A stretch of 8,996 bases of DNA from an uncultured Lachnospiraceae bacterium (GCA_947174985.1 CAMWLB010000115.1:1-8996); one strand, 5' to 3'; positions 1 through 6,783 are shown, counted from the first letter of the stretch. Made by a program: numbers and translations. The notes: generated from the letters alone by a model not told the origin.

Positions 1-1634
1 CCGATGTTCAGCAAATCGCTTGTCAGTCCGTTCAGACGCTTGATGGCTTCCACGGTGGTGCCGTATTTGTTTGCAATCAGCCATAAACTGTCTCCTGCAC
101 GAACCGTATATTCAAATGAGCCTGTTTCCGGTCTGTTGGAAGGAACATTTTGTGCTATGCCCTGATACACCTCATATAAGGCACGCCATGTCTGGGGTCC
201 TACCATGCCGTCGGGCGTAAGCTGCATAGCACGCTGGAACGCGGTGACGGATTGCTGCGTTCCGCTGCCAAATACGCCGTCCTGTGCCGGTGCGGAAACA
301 CTGGGATAGTATTCGGATATTACATTTAAAAGATACTGCAGTGTAATCACGTCGGGTCCTCTGGAACCCTGCCGCAGCACTGAGGAGGGAGGAACGGTTC
401 CGATTCCCAGAGTGTTTCCTTCGCTGTCCAAATCGGAGAGCCTTGTCACGGCAGCATACAGACTGGAAATTTTATACCATGTTGCTTTGCCCACAATGCC
501 ATCAGGAGAAAGCCCAAAAATGCGTTGGAAGCTGGTCACGGCATTTTTGGTGCTGTCGCCGAAGGTACCCGTCTCGTCGGTGATAGCGGGAATGGCAGGA
601 TAATTTCTACGAATTCTGTTCAGATAAGTCTGAATGGTCTGCACATCAAGTCCGGTGCTGCCGCTTCTTAAAGGCGTCCCGGGATAAGAAGAAAGAACGC
701 CGGTTATGATGTTGGTTTCTGCGATTTCTACATCATCAGGATAATAAGAGCGCAGAATTTCGATGGGCGTCAATCCTCTGTTTGCCAGAGTGACCGTCCC
801 CCATTGCGACATCCCCTGACAGGAAGCAGTAGTGCCATTGCAGAAAGAAGTAAAATAAGGCGCGTTCTGCCCCTGTCTGCGGACATACTGGTTGAAAATT
901 CTGTCCACAATTCTGCTGATGGAGTCATAAATCGGACGCCCGTATACAAAATACTGGTCGTAAGCGGTACTGTTTGTGATATCGAAGTTGTAGCCGCGGC
1001 TTCTGTACCACTCCGTATAAATCCGATTCAGCGCAAAGGTGATGATGGCGTAGATATTGGCTGTCAGAGCCGTTTCGGGCCAAGTAGGGTAAATTTCGCT
1101 GCTTGCTACATTTTTGACATAATCGGGAAAGGAAACCTGTACATTGGCAGCGGATGCACTCGGTGCTCCGAGATGAACCGTAATGGGGTTCGGGATTACG
1201 ACCTGACGCAGTACATACGGCGTTGCTGTAGAGCCTTCCTGATTGCGTTGTTCCTGCATGGAGACAGCGGGCTGTCCGATGGTGATTTCTGCTTGTGTTG
1301 AACGGCGCTGTGTCTCCTGCATGGGAATCAGCGAAATCGGCAGCGAGGCGGTTTCACCATCAAAAATGGGAATATCCGAGACCAGAAGTGAATTAAAGCC
1401 TGCAGCCTGTGCAAGCACGCTGTAATTTACGTAGGGCGTTCCTGCGTAGTACTGATTTAAGGAAAAGCTTTTATCTACGGTTTCCAGGGGCATAGCCTCT
1501 GTTTCTCCGCTTTCGTCAGTTGTCAGCGTATAGACAGTATTGCCCATATCATCTAAAATCTGAATCCGCACACCACTTAAAGGTACGGCTTCCTGGGCTG
1601 TCCGTGCCTGTATGCTTAAATAGCCGATAGCCAT
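1..1634 (-). CDS. SpoIID-like / peptidoglycan-binding / LysM multidomain protein (3' end beyond window)
   Basis: The frame reads without a stop from an ATG at 1634 to the left edge: 544 complete codons, C-terminus missing. An AAGGAGA ribosome site at 1651-1645 supports the start. Domains, by eye: a beta-rich carboxypeptidase-regulatory-like (transthyretin-type) region at about residues 5-85; a linker; a SpoIID-like region at about 185-305, with WPETAL at its start and two cysteines (C265, C272) before GMSQWG (274-279) and a YYP motif; two PG_binding_1 repeats at about 320-394 and 420-488, each with an FQR...DG.VG.TW core; and a LysM from about 508 (YTVRAGDSLWLIANKYG). In known SpoIID a glutamate in the EALKAQ helix is catalytic for removing peptide-less glycan strands; E187 sits in the equivalent place, by eye alignment. 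The N-terminus (MAIGYLSIQART) is not a signal peptide. I infer a spore cortex or coat associated protein, with enzymatic activity unproven. Domain calls are firm; the biological role is not. Confidence 0.87.
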   Translation of the reverse strand, partial: MAIGYLSIQARTAQEAVPLSGVRIQILDDMGNTVYTLTTDESGETEAMPLETVDKSFSLNQYYAGTPYVNYSVLAQAAGFNSLLVSDIPIFDGETASLPISLIPMQETQRRSTQAEITIGQPAVSMQEQRNQEGSTATPYVLRQVVIPNPITVHLGAPSASAANVQVSFPDYVKNVASSEIYPTWPETALTANIYAIITFALNRIYTEWYRSRGYNFDITNSTAYDQYFVYGRPIYDSISRIVDRIFNQYVRRQGQNAPYFTSFCNGTTASCQGMSQWGTVTLANRGLTPIEILRSYYPDDVEIAETNIITGVLSSYPGTPLRSGSTGLDVQTIQTYLNRIRRNYPAIPAITDETGTFGDSTKNAVTSFQRIFGLSPDGIVGKATWYKISSLYAAVTRLSDLDSEGNTLGIGTVPPSSVLRQGSRGPDVITLQYLLNVISEYYPSVSAPAQDGVFGSGTQQSVTAFQRAMQLTPDGMVGPQTWRALYEVYQGIAQNVPSNRPETGSFEYTVRAGDSLWLIANKYGTTVEAIKRLNGLTSDLLNI

Positions 1635-1674
1635 AGGATGCAATTCTCCTTGTTTTTAAATTTATCGATTACAA

Positions 1675-1701
1675 TATTATATGAATGCAGGGGAAAACGG
1701 T
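1675..1701 (-). promoter_or_regulatory. Candidate sporulation sigma-K-type promoter of the SpoIID-like gene
   Basis: Reading the minus strand, CATATAATA at 1683-1675 fits the mother-cell sigma-K -10 consensus CATAnnnTA. An AC dinucleotide at 1701-1700 lies 16 bases upstream, the usual spacing for the short sigma-K -35 element. A start near 1668 would leave a leader of about 35 bases carrying the AAGGAGA ribosome site. The same stretch contains TATAAT, so a sigma-A promoter is possible, but at 17-18 bases upstream I see no good TTGACA match. The assignment rests on short motifs plus the sporulation-like product. Confidence 0.4.
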
Positions 1702-1727
1702 AACAGGTATATGGCGTCAAAAAAATC

Positions 1728-1758
1728 TTGACTTAAAGTAGGCTTTAAGTATTAAAAT
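1728..1758 (+). promoter_or_regulatory. MerR-type promoter/operator with 19-bp spacer upstream of the kinase gene
   Basis: A -35 hexamer TTGACT (1728-1733) and a -10 hexamer TAAAAT (1753-1758) are separated by 19 bp, longer than the normal 17. Within this lies a perfect 8-bp inverted repeat, ACTTAAAG (1731-1738) and CTTTAAGT (1743-1750), with a 4-base centre. A dyad overlapping the -35 end of a 19-bp spacer is the classic layout of MerR-family activators, which untwist such promoters. It points toward the kinase gene at 1821. No MerR-type gene is in the window. A 16-bp reading with TATTAA (1750-1755) as the -10 is the alternative. Confidence 0.6.
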
Positions 1759-1820
1759 TGAAATACAGGTTAGCATCTGGCGGCCGGAATGAGGATAACA
1801 TTGCGAAAGGATGAGGAAGA

Positions 1821-2444
1821 ATGAGGGAGCGTCTGCTTACAGATAAGGGATATGATGTTTACGCTTCAGCAGTTGACCGCATCGAAGAGCTGCTTCGCAC
1901 TGTAGAAAAAGCACATACAAAAGTACCTGTTGTTGTCGGAATAGACGGGCGCTGTGGAAGTGGCAAGACTCATTTTGCGGAATTGCTGGAAAAGCATTTT
2001 TCCTGTAATATTGTGCATGTGGATGATTTTTATCTGCCCTTGGACAGGCGCGCAGCAGATTGGATGTCTGTTTCCGGCGGCAATATAGATTTTGAGAGGC
2101 TTCTTGTAGAAGTGCTGCTTCCTCTCAGAGAAGGCAGACAGACCTTTTACCGGCCTTATAGCTGCAGAGAGGGACAATACAAAGAGGCTTGGGAACTGCA
2201 GGAGAAGCCCCTTATCGTGGTGGAGGGCGGTTACTGCAGCCATCCGCTTCTTGCCGGACAGTATGACCTGCGGCTGTTTTTTACCTGTTCCAAAGAGGAG
2301 CAGGAAAGGCGGCTGAAAGCGAGGGAGGGAAGCAGATATGAAGCCTTTGTGGAACGGTGGATTCCTTTGGAGGAGATGTATTTTGCACATTATGCAATAG
2401 AAGACCGGAGCAGTCTTATCGTAAACACAGACGGATTATTTTAA
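1821..2444 (+). CDS. Uridine-kinase-family P-loop kinase
   Basis: This 207-residue protein has the marks of the uridine kinase / phosphoribulokinase-like P-loop family. A Walker A motif GRCGSGKT is at residues 43-50 after a beta strand (VPVVVGID). VHVDDFY (65-71) matches the FHMDDF-type substrate/Mg motif. GGNIDFERL (86-94) and VVEGGYCSHP (133-142) match the family's second acidic motif. A basic lid segment (R163-R172) and WIPLEEMYF (180-188) follow. The length suits the small uridine-kinase-like proteins of Clostridia. The start follows GAAAGG at 1805-1810 and GAGGA at 1813-1817; neither is ideally placed. An ATG at 1811 is out of frame. The next gene encodes an ECF transporter S component, so I infer a role in trapping an imported nucleoside or vitamin-like compound by phosphorylation. 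Such proteins are often labelled uridine kinase with no biochemical proof, so the substrate is open. Confidence 0.8.
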   Translation: MRERLLTDKGYDVYASAVDRIEELLRTVEKAHTKVPVVVGIDGRCGSGKTHFAELLEKHFSCNIVHVDDFYLPLDRRAADWMSVSGGNIDFERLLVEVLLPLREGRQTFYRPYSCREGQYKEAWELQEKPLIVVEGGYCSHPLLAGQYDLRLFFTCSKEEQERRLKAREGSRYEAFVERWIPLEEMYFAHYAIEDRSSLIVNTDGLF

Positions 2445-2504
2445 GGCAATTAATAAGGTATCTGTACAGACAATAAATGAACACGACTGTAACTGCGTGG
2501 ATAT

Positions 2505-2510
2505 GGAGGA
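2505..2510 (+). promoter_or_regulatory. Ribosome binding site that sets the ECF S-component start
   Basis: GGAGGA lies four bases before the ATG at 2515. The same frame is open further up from a GTG at 2497 and an ATG at 2503. These starts would place this strong site inside the coding region and have no comparable site of their own, so 2515 is preferred. Confidence 0.7.
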
Positions 2511-2514
2511 GATT

Positions 2515-3111
2515 ATGGAACAGACAAATGGAAAGAAACAATTAAAGACAATGGTTTTGGCAGCCATGCTGCTGGCGGTGGGCATTGTACTGCCCTTTTT
2601 CACAGGACAGATACCACAGATTGGGAATATGCTTCTGCCTATGCATATTCCGGTGCTTGTATGCGGCCTGATTTGCGGATGGCAGTACGGCGGCATTGTG
2701 GGTTTTATCCTGCCTTTGCTGCGCTATGTGCTTTTTACAACGCCGCCCATGCCAAATGGAATTGCCATGGCGTTTGAATTGGCGGCTTATGGCGCAATCG
2801 TCGGATTTCTTTACAACCGTTCGCGCTGGCAGTGTATCGTATCTCTGTACCGCTCCCTGATTATTGCCATGATAGGCGGGCGTATCGTATGGGGCGCAGT
2901 CCGCGTGGTAATGCTCGGCACTATGGGAAATGCTTTTTCATGGAAAATGTTTATGGCGGGCGCCTTTTTAAATGCGATTCCCGGGATTATCCTGCAGCTT
3001 GTCTTTATTCCGGCGCTGATGCTGGTTCTGAACAGGACGGGGCTTGTGCATTTTCATAAAATGAAAAAGGAAAAGGTGCATGTCGGCGGTAATGAAACTG
3101 CTGACGAATGA
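2515..3111 (+). CDS. ECF transporter S component (substrate-binding membrane subunit), substrate unknown
   Basis: From ATG 2515 this is a 198-residue, very hydrophobic protein. Membrane segments are visible at about residues 13-30, 44-75 (probably two), 83-100, 107-133 and 144-174, giving about six helices, the number expected of ECF S components. The N-terminus carries a small-residue AxxxA pattern (A17, A21) in the first helix, the position where S components dock on the EcfT scaffold. LPMHIPVLVCGLICGWQYG (41-59) and a proline-rich loop followed by IAMAFELAAYG (83-93) are typical of the ECF S-component family in Lachnospiraceae. The tail is short and charged. S components bind vitamins or related small molecules and need EcfA, EcfA' and EcfT, which are not here and are probably shared from elsewhere. 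It lies 70 bases after the kinase gene on the same strand with no terminator seen between, which suggests co-transcription. The substrate cannot be told from sequence. Confidence 0.78.
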   Translation: MEQTNGKKQLKTMVLAAMLLAVGIVLPFFTGQIPQIGNMLLPMHIPVLVCGLICGWQYGGIVGFILPLLRYVLFTTPPMPNGIAMAFELAAYGAIVGFLYNRSRWQCIVSLYRSLIIAMIGGRIVWGAVRVVMLGTMGNAFSWKMFMAGAFLNAIPGIILQLVFIPALMLVLNRTGLVHFHKMKKEKVHVGGNETADE

Positions 3112-3162
3112 ATTTGTGTAGGAAATCGAAAATGTAAAACAAGGTAGAAGGAGGAATGTAAC

Positions 3163-4299
3163 ATGCTTTACAAGGAGTATCAGGATTTAAAGCTTTCAGC
3201 GCTTGGATTGGGCGCTATGCGTCTGCCGGTAGTGGACGGTGACGACGCTAAAATTGACGAGGAAAAGACCGCTGAGATGGTTGCCTGCGCGATGGAAAAG
3301 GGAATCAAGTATTATGACACTGCTTGGGGCTATCATGACGGCAATTCTGAATTGGTTTTAGGAAAAATTTTGAGCGGTTATCCGCGGGAAAGCTATTATC
3401 TGGCGACAAAATTCCCCGGCTATGACCTCTCCAACATGGGAAAGGTGGAGGAGATATTTGAACGTCAGCTTGAAAAATGCCGTGTGGAATACTTTGACTT
3501 TTACCTGTTCCACAATGTGTGCGAGATGAATATCGACGCATATTTGGACGAGAAATACGGCATATTTGCATACTTAATGAAACAGAAAGAGAACGGCCGC
3601 ATACGGCATCTCGGTTTTTCGGCACATGGAAGCTATGATATTATGAAGCGTTTTCTGGATGCCTACGGTGAGCATATGGAGTTCTGCCAGATTCAGCTCA
3701 ACTGGCTGGACTGGAGTTTTCAGGATGCAAAGGCGAAGGTGGAATTGTTAAAGGAGTACGGAATTCCCGTATGGGTGATGGAGCCTCTGCGGGGTGGACG
3801 GCTAGCTGCCCTTCCCGAGACGGATGCGGCAAAATTGAAGGCGTTGCGGTCGGATGAGGGAATACCGGCGTGGGCGTTCCGCTTCCTGCAGAAGATACCG
3901 GAGGTAAAAGTGGTGCTTTCGGGTATGTCGAGCATGGAGCAGCTTCAGGACAATATTCACACCTATGAGACGGATAAGCCCTTAAATGATGAGGAAATGA
4001 AGGCCCTGCTTGGCATTGCGGAGGAAATGGTAAAGAAAGACAGCCTGCCCTGTACAGCATGTCACTACTGCGTGAGTCATTGTCCGAAAGGGCTGAATAT
4101 TCCGGAACTGATTGAATTGTATAATGAGCATTGCTTCACCGGAGGCGGCTTTATCGCACCTATGGCGCTGATGGCGGTTCCCAAGGAGAAACTGCCTTCC
4201 GCCTGCATTGGCTGCAAGAGCTGTGAAGCTGTATGCCCGCAGCAGCTCAAGATTTCGGCGGCAATGTCGGATTTTACACAAAAACTGGGAATGAACTGA
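3163..4299 (+). CDS. Aldo/keto reductase with C-terminal two-[4Fe-4S] ferredoxin domain
   Basis: This 378-residue protein has an aldo/keto reductase barrel at about residues 1-285. The catalytic tetrad is readable: D52 and Y57 in YDTAWGY, K83 in ATKF, and H117 in LFHNV. NAD(P)-binding segments include GFSAHG (151-156), QLNW (178-181), EPLRGGRL (207-214) and LSGMSS (252-257). The tail holds two classic [4Fe-4S] motifs: C297/C300/C303 with C307-P, and C348/C351/C354 with C358-P. This fusion is common in anaerobic Firmicutes, where the physiological substrate is usually unknown. AGGAGG at 3149-3154 sits eight bases before the start. The AraC regulator gene begins one base after its stop, so the two are almost surely co-transcribed. 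With rhamnose genes next, reduction of an aldehyde or keto-sugar in that pathway is a reasonable guess, but nothing in the protein shows it. Confidence 0.9.
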   Translation: MLYKEYQDLKLSALGLGAMRLPVVDGDDAKIDEEKTAEMVACAMEKGIKYYDTAWGYHDGNSELVLGKILSGYPRESYYLATKFPGYDLSNMGKVEEIFERQLEKCRVEYFDFYLFHNVCEMNIDAYLDEKYGIFAYLMKQKENGRIRHLGFSAHGSYDIMKRFLDAYGEHMEFCQIQLNWLDWSFQDAKAKVELLKEYGIPVWVMEPLRGGRLAALPETDAAKLKALRSDEGIPAWAFRFLQKIPEVKVVLSGMSSMEQLQDNIHTYETDKPLNDEEMKALLGIAEEMVKKDSLPCTACHYCVSHCPKGLNIPELIELYNEHCFTGGGFIAPMALMAVPKEKLPSACIGCKSCEAVCPQQLKISAAMSDFTQKLGMN

Positions 4300-4300
4300 T

Positions 4301-5257
4301 ATGACGGCGGAGTTACTGGAAGAGCTTAAAAAAATCACGCCGGAGGAAGAAAATATTTTGGCGGGCAGGACGGAAATTGAAAAGGAAATCTATATGTCTG
4401 CCGAGGAAGATATCGTTGACGCACGAAAACTACTGGAGGCAGGGAAACTGATTCAGGCGAGAACCCATACGCGGTTTGTGTATTTTCCGAAGCATACTCA
4501 CAATTATATCGAAGTCATCTATATGTGTGCGGGCAGCACCCGCCACATCATAGATGACGCTGATGTGGTTCTACAGGAGGGCGAGCTTTTGTTCCTCAAC
4601 CAAAAGGCGGTACAGGAGATATATCCGGCGGGAGAAAATGACATAGCAATCAATTTTATTATCCTGCCGGAGTTTTTTGACTACAGCCTTAAGATGATGG
4701 GGGAGGAAAAGAACCAGCTCAGGGATTTTGTGATTGACTGCCTTAAGGGTGAAAATGTGACCTCAGGCTATATGCACTTTAAGGTGGCGGACATTCTTCC
4801 GGTGCAAAATCTGGTGGAAAATCTGATATGGTCCGTCAAAAACCGGCAGCCCAACAGACGAAGCATCAATCAGGCGACAATGGGTCTTCTTTTTCTCCAG
4901 TTGATGAATCATTTAGACCGCATGGAGATGAGTGCAGAAAGCGGGCAGCAGCGGATTGCGATTGCTGTGCTGGATTATATCGAAGAGCATTATCGGGACG
5001 GTGGGTTATCAGAGCTTGCGGGACAGCTTCATTATGATTTTTACTGGCTTTCCAAGGAAATTAAAAAAATAACGGGAAAGACCTACACGGAGCTTTTACA
5101 GGAAAAACGGCTGAATCAGGCGGCATATCTCTTAGAGCATACGGCAATGTCTGTCGCGGATATCGCCGTGGCGGTAGGGTATGACAATATCAGTTATTTC
5201 CACCGCATTTTTGATAAGCGTTACGGTATGACACCGCGCAGATACCGGATGCGGTAA
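4301..5257 (+). CDS. AraC-family transcriptional regulator, candidate rhamnose operon activator
   Basis: The 318-residue protein has a charged helical leader (about 1-50), a cupin-like sensing domain (about 52-125; RFVYFPKHTHNYIEVIY at 58-74 holds the HxH pattern of sugar-binding AraC cupins), a helical linker, and a C-terminal DNA-binding domain (about 218-318). In that domain the first helix-turn-helix is near LSELAGQLHYDFYWLSKEIK (236-255). The second is near VADIAVAVGYDNISYFHRIF (285-304), followed by the AraC hallmark GMTPRRYR (309-316). The ATG at 4301 is one base after the reductase stop. Only a weak GGGA (4287-4290) precedes it, so translation may be coupled. An internal ATG at 4394 would remove the leader but keep the cupin. 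The gene lies directly upstream of rhaBAD on the same strand, which makes it the obvious candidate for rhamnose-dependent control. That role is inferred from position, not from a recognised ortholog. Confidence 0.88.
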   Translation: MTAELLEELKKITPEEENILAGRTEIEKEIYMSAEEDIVDARKLLEAGKLIQARTHTRFVYFPKHTHNYIEVIYMCAGSTRHIIDDADVVLQEGELLFLNQKAVQEIYPAGENDIAINFIILPEFFDYSLKMMGEEKNQLRDFVIDCLKGENVTSGYMHFKVADILPVQNLVENLIWSVKNRQPNRRSINQATMGLLFLQLMNHLDRMEMSAESGQQRIAIAVLDYIEEHYRDGGLSELAGQLHYDFYWLSKEIKKITGKTYTELLQEKRLNQAAYLLEHTAMSVADIAVAVGYDNISYFHRIFDKRYGMTPRRYRMR

Positions 5258-5269
5258 CGTGTGGCAAAT

Positions 5270-5305
5270 AAGGACACTTTTTTAAACAAAAAGTGTTCTT
5301 TTTTT
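5270..5305 (+). terminator. Intrinsic terminator after the AraC regulator gene
   Basis: The arms AAGGACACTTTTT (5270-5282) and AAAAAGTGTTCTT (5288-5300) form a 13-bp stem with one G-U pair and a five-base loop (TAAAC). Seven T residues at 5299-5305 follow. It lies 12 bases past the regulator stop and ends only 44 bases before the rhaB start, so it should separate the reductase-regulator unit from the rhamnose genes. The stem is A/T rich, so some read-through is possible. Confidence 0.85.
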
Positions 5306-5336
5306 ATTGCCTGATTTTAGATAAAATGAAAAAAAC

Positions 5337-5343
5337 GGGAGGG
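5337..5343 (+). promoter_or_regulatory. Ribosome binding site that sets the rhaB start
   Basis: GGGAGGG lies six bases before the ATG at 5350. The frame is open further upstream from an ATG at 5326 and a GTG at 5293, but the latter is inside the terminator hairpin. Both would put this site within the coding region. Starting at 5350 gives MKKYYLAVDIGASGG, the normal beginning of a sugar kinase. Confidence 0.8.
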
Positions 5344-5349
5344 TATGGA

Positions 5350-6750
5350 ATGAAAAAGTATTATCTTGCAGTTGATATTGGTGCTTCCGGCGGGCGGCAT
5401 ATACTGGCACATCAGGAGAACGGAAAAATTATCACAGAAGAGGTGCACCGTTTCCCAAATGGTATGTTGGAAAAAGACGATGAGCTGGTGTGGGATACAG
5501 ACAGGCTTTTTGCAGAAATCCTTACCGGCATGAAAAAATGCAGAGAGCTTGGGAAGATACCTGCGAGCATGGGGATTGACACATGGGCGGTGGATTTTGT
5601 GCTTCTTGACGAGGTGGATAAGAAAATCGGCAATGCGGTGGCTTACCGCGACGGCAGGACGAAGGGCATGGATAGAAAGGTGTACGAAAGCGTGGATGAG
5701 GCAGCACTGTATGCGGCGACGGGAATCCAGAAGCAGCCGTTTAACACCATTTATCAGCTTATGGCGTTAAAGGAGAAAAAGTCGGAACAGCTAAAGGCGG
5801 CGAAAAAGCTTTTGCTGATTCCCGACTACCTTCATTTTCTTCTTACGGGCAGGGCGGCGTCAGAGTACACCAATGCTACAACCACACAGTTGGTAAGCCC
5901 GATGACAAAGACTTGGGACGATGAACTGATAAACAGACTGGGTTATCCCAAAGAGATTTTTCAGGATATCCTGATGCCTGGCAGCAGGCTTGGCAGTTTG
6001 CGAGAGGAAATTCAAAAAGAGGTGGGGTATGATTGTCAGGTGGTGCTTCCCGCAACCCATGACACCGGTTCGGCGGTTGTTGCGGTGCCGGAGGAAGAGG
6101 GGGAAATGCTCTATATCAGTTCAGGCACATGGTCGCTGATGGGGACAGAGCTTGCAGCGGCAGACTGTTCCTCCGAGAGTAGGCTGCATAACTTGACGAA
6201 CGAGGGTGGCTATGACGGGCGCTTCCGCTATCTGAAAAATATTATGGGACTTTGGATGATACAGTCCGTAAAAAAGGAAATAGGCGGAAATCTGGGTTAC
6301 GGAGAAATCTGTGATATGGCTTCGCAAAGTGAAATTGCATCTATTGTAGACTGCAATGACGACTGTTTTCTTGCGCCCAAAAGCATGACAGAGCAGGTGC
6401 AGGAGGCATGCCGTCAATCGGGACAGCAAGTTCCGGAAGGCATTGCGCAGGTGGCGGCGGTTATCTACAACAGTCTTGCGAAATGCTATGCGGAAGCCAT
6501 AGAGGAAATTGAAGAGAGGACGGGCGTACACTATTCCAATTTTCATATAGTGGGTGGCGGTGCAAATGCGGACTATTTAAACCGCCTTACTGCCAAAGCG
6601 ACAGGAAGAACCGTCTATGCGGGACCCGTGGAGGCGACTGCAATCGGAAACATAGCAGCGCAGATGATAACGGCGGGTGAACTGGCGGATTTACAGGAGG
6701 CAAGGCATGTAATAGGGCAGTCCTTCCCCATCGTGCAGTATACTCCCTAA
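5350..6750 (+). CDS. rhaB: L-rhamnulokinase
   Basis: A 466-residue FGGY-family sugar kinase that phosphorylates L-rhamnulose to L-rhamnulose 1-phosphate with ATP in the cytoplasm. Family landmarks in order: the first phosphate loop AVDIGASGGRH (7-17); GIDTWAVDFVLLD (75-87); AYRDGRT (98-104); TGIQKQPFNTIYQL (124-137), diagnostic of rhamnulokinases; IPDYLHFLLTG (157-167) and NATTTQL (175-181); the catalytic aspartate D238 in ATHDTGSAV (235-243); the second phosphate motif YISSGTWSLMG (255-265); NEGGYDGRFRYLKNIMGLW (284-302); and the adenosine motif VGGGANADYLNRL (401-413). E. coli RhaB has 489 residues, so the size is close. It is the first gene after the terminator and starts the run rhaB-rhaA-rhaD-fucO. 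Family assignment is strong, and the neighbouring isomerase and aldolase confirm the substrate. Confidence 0.96.
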   Translation: MKKYYLAVDIGASGGRHILAHQENGKIITEEVHRFPNGMLEKDDELVWDTDRLFAEILTGMKKCRELGKIPASMGIDTWAVDFVLLDEVDKKIGNAVAYRDGRTKGMDRKVYESVDEAALYAATGIQKQPFNTIYQLMALKEKKSEQLKAAKKLLLIPDYLHFLLTGRAASEYTNATTTQLVSPMTKTWDDELINRLGYPKEIFQDILMPGSRLGSLREEIQKEVGYDCQVVLPATHDTGSAVVAVPEEEGEMLYISSGTWSLMGTELAAADCSSESRLHNLTNEGGYDGRFRYLKNIMGLWMIQSVKKEIGGNLGYGEICDMASQSEIASIVDCNDDCFLAPKSMTEQVQEACRQSGQQVPEGIAQVAAVIYNSLAKCYAEAIEEIEERTGVHYSNFHIVGGGANADYLNRLTAKATGRTVYAGPVEATAIGNIAAQMITAGELADLQEARHVIGQSFPIVQYTP

Positions 6751-6768
6751 AATGAATAATTACGACCT

Positions 6769-6783
6769 TGTTTTCCGAAAACA
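6769..6783 (+). repeat. Short inverted repeat in the rhaB-rhaA gap
   Basis: TGTTTTC (6769-6775) and GAAAACA (6777-6783) are exact reverse complements around a single C. The 15-bp palindrome lies in the 64-base gap between rhaB and rhaA, ahead of the rhaA ribosome site at 6800-6807. It could be a protein-binding site or a short mRNA stem with a three-base loop. There is no T run after it, so it is not an ordinary terminator. It does not match the catabolite-responsive element consensus. Chance occurrence is possible. Confidence 0.4.

Noticed and set aside
804..1301. Plus-strand open frame of 165 codons opposite the SpoIID-like gene
   Set aside because: Its product matches no recognised family, and the opposite strand encodes a continuous protein with clear SpoIID-like, PG-binding and LysM motifs.
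1789..1824. Tiny upstream frame of 11 codons (MRITLRKDEEE) whose TGA overlaps the kinase ATG
   Set aside because: The overlap could allow coupled translation, but no ribosome site precedes 1789 and the peptide is too short to judge; chance is likely.
1866..2390. Minus-strand open frame of 174 codons opposite the kinase gene
   Set aside because: It is fully antisense to a gene with an intact Walker A motif, and its product is not recognisable.
2461..2470. Perfect 10-bp palindrome TCTGTACAGA between the kinase and S-component genes
   Set aside because: It is short, does not extend, lacks a T run for termination and has no promoter elements placed around it; expected by chance at this length.
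5293..5349. Upstream in-frame GTG or ATG starts for rhaB
   Set aside because: The GTG lies in the terminator hairpin and the GGGAGGG ribosome site would be inside the gene; starting at 5350 gives the family-typical N-terminus.
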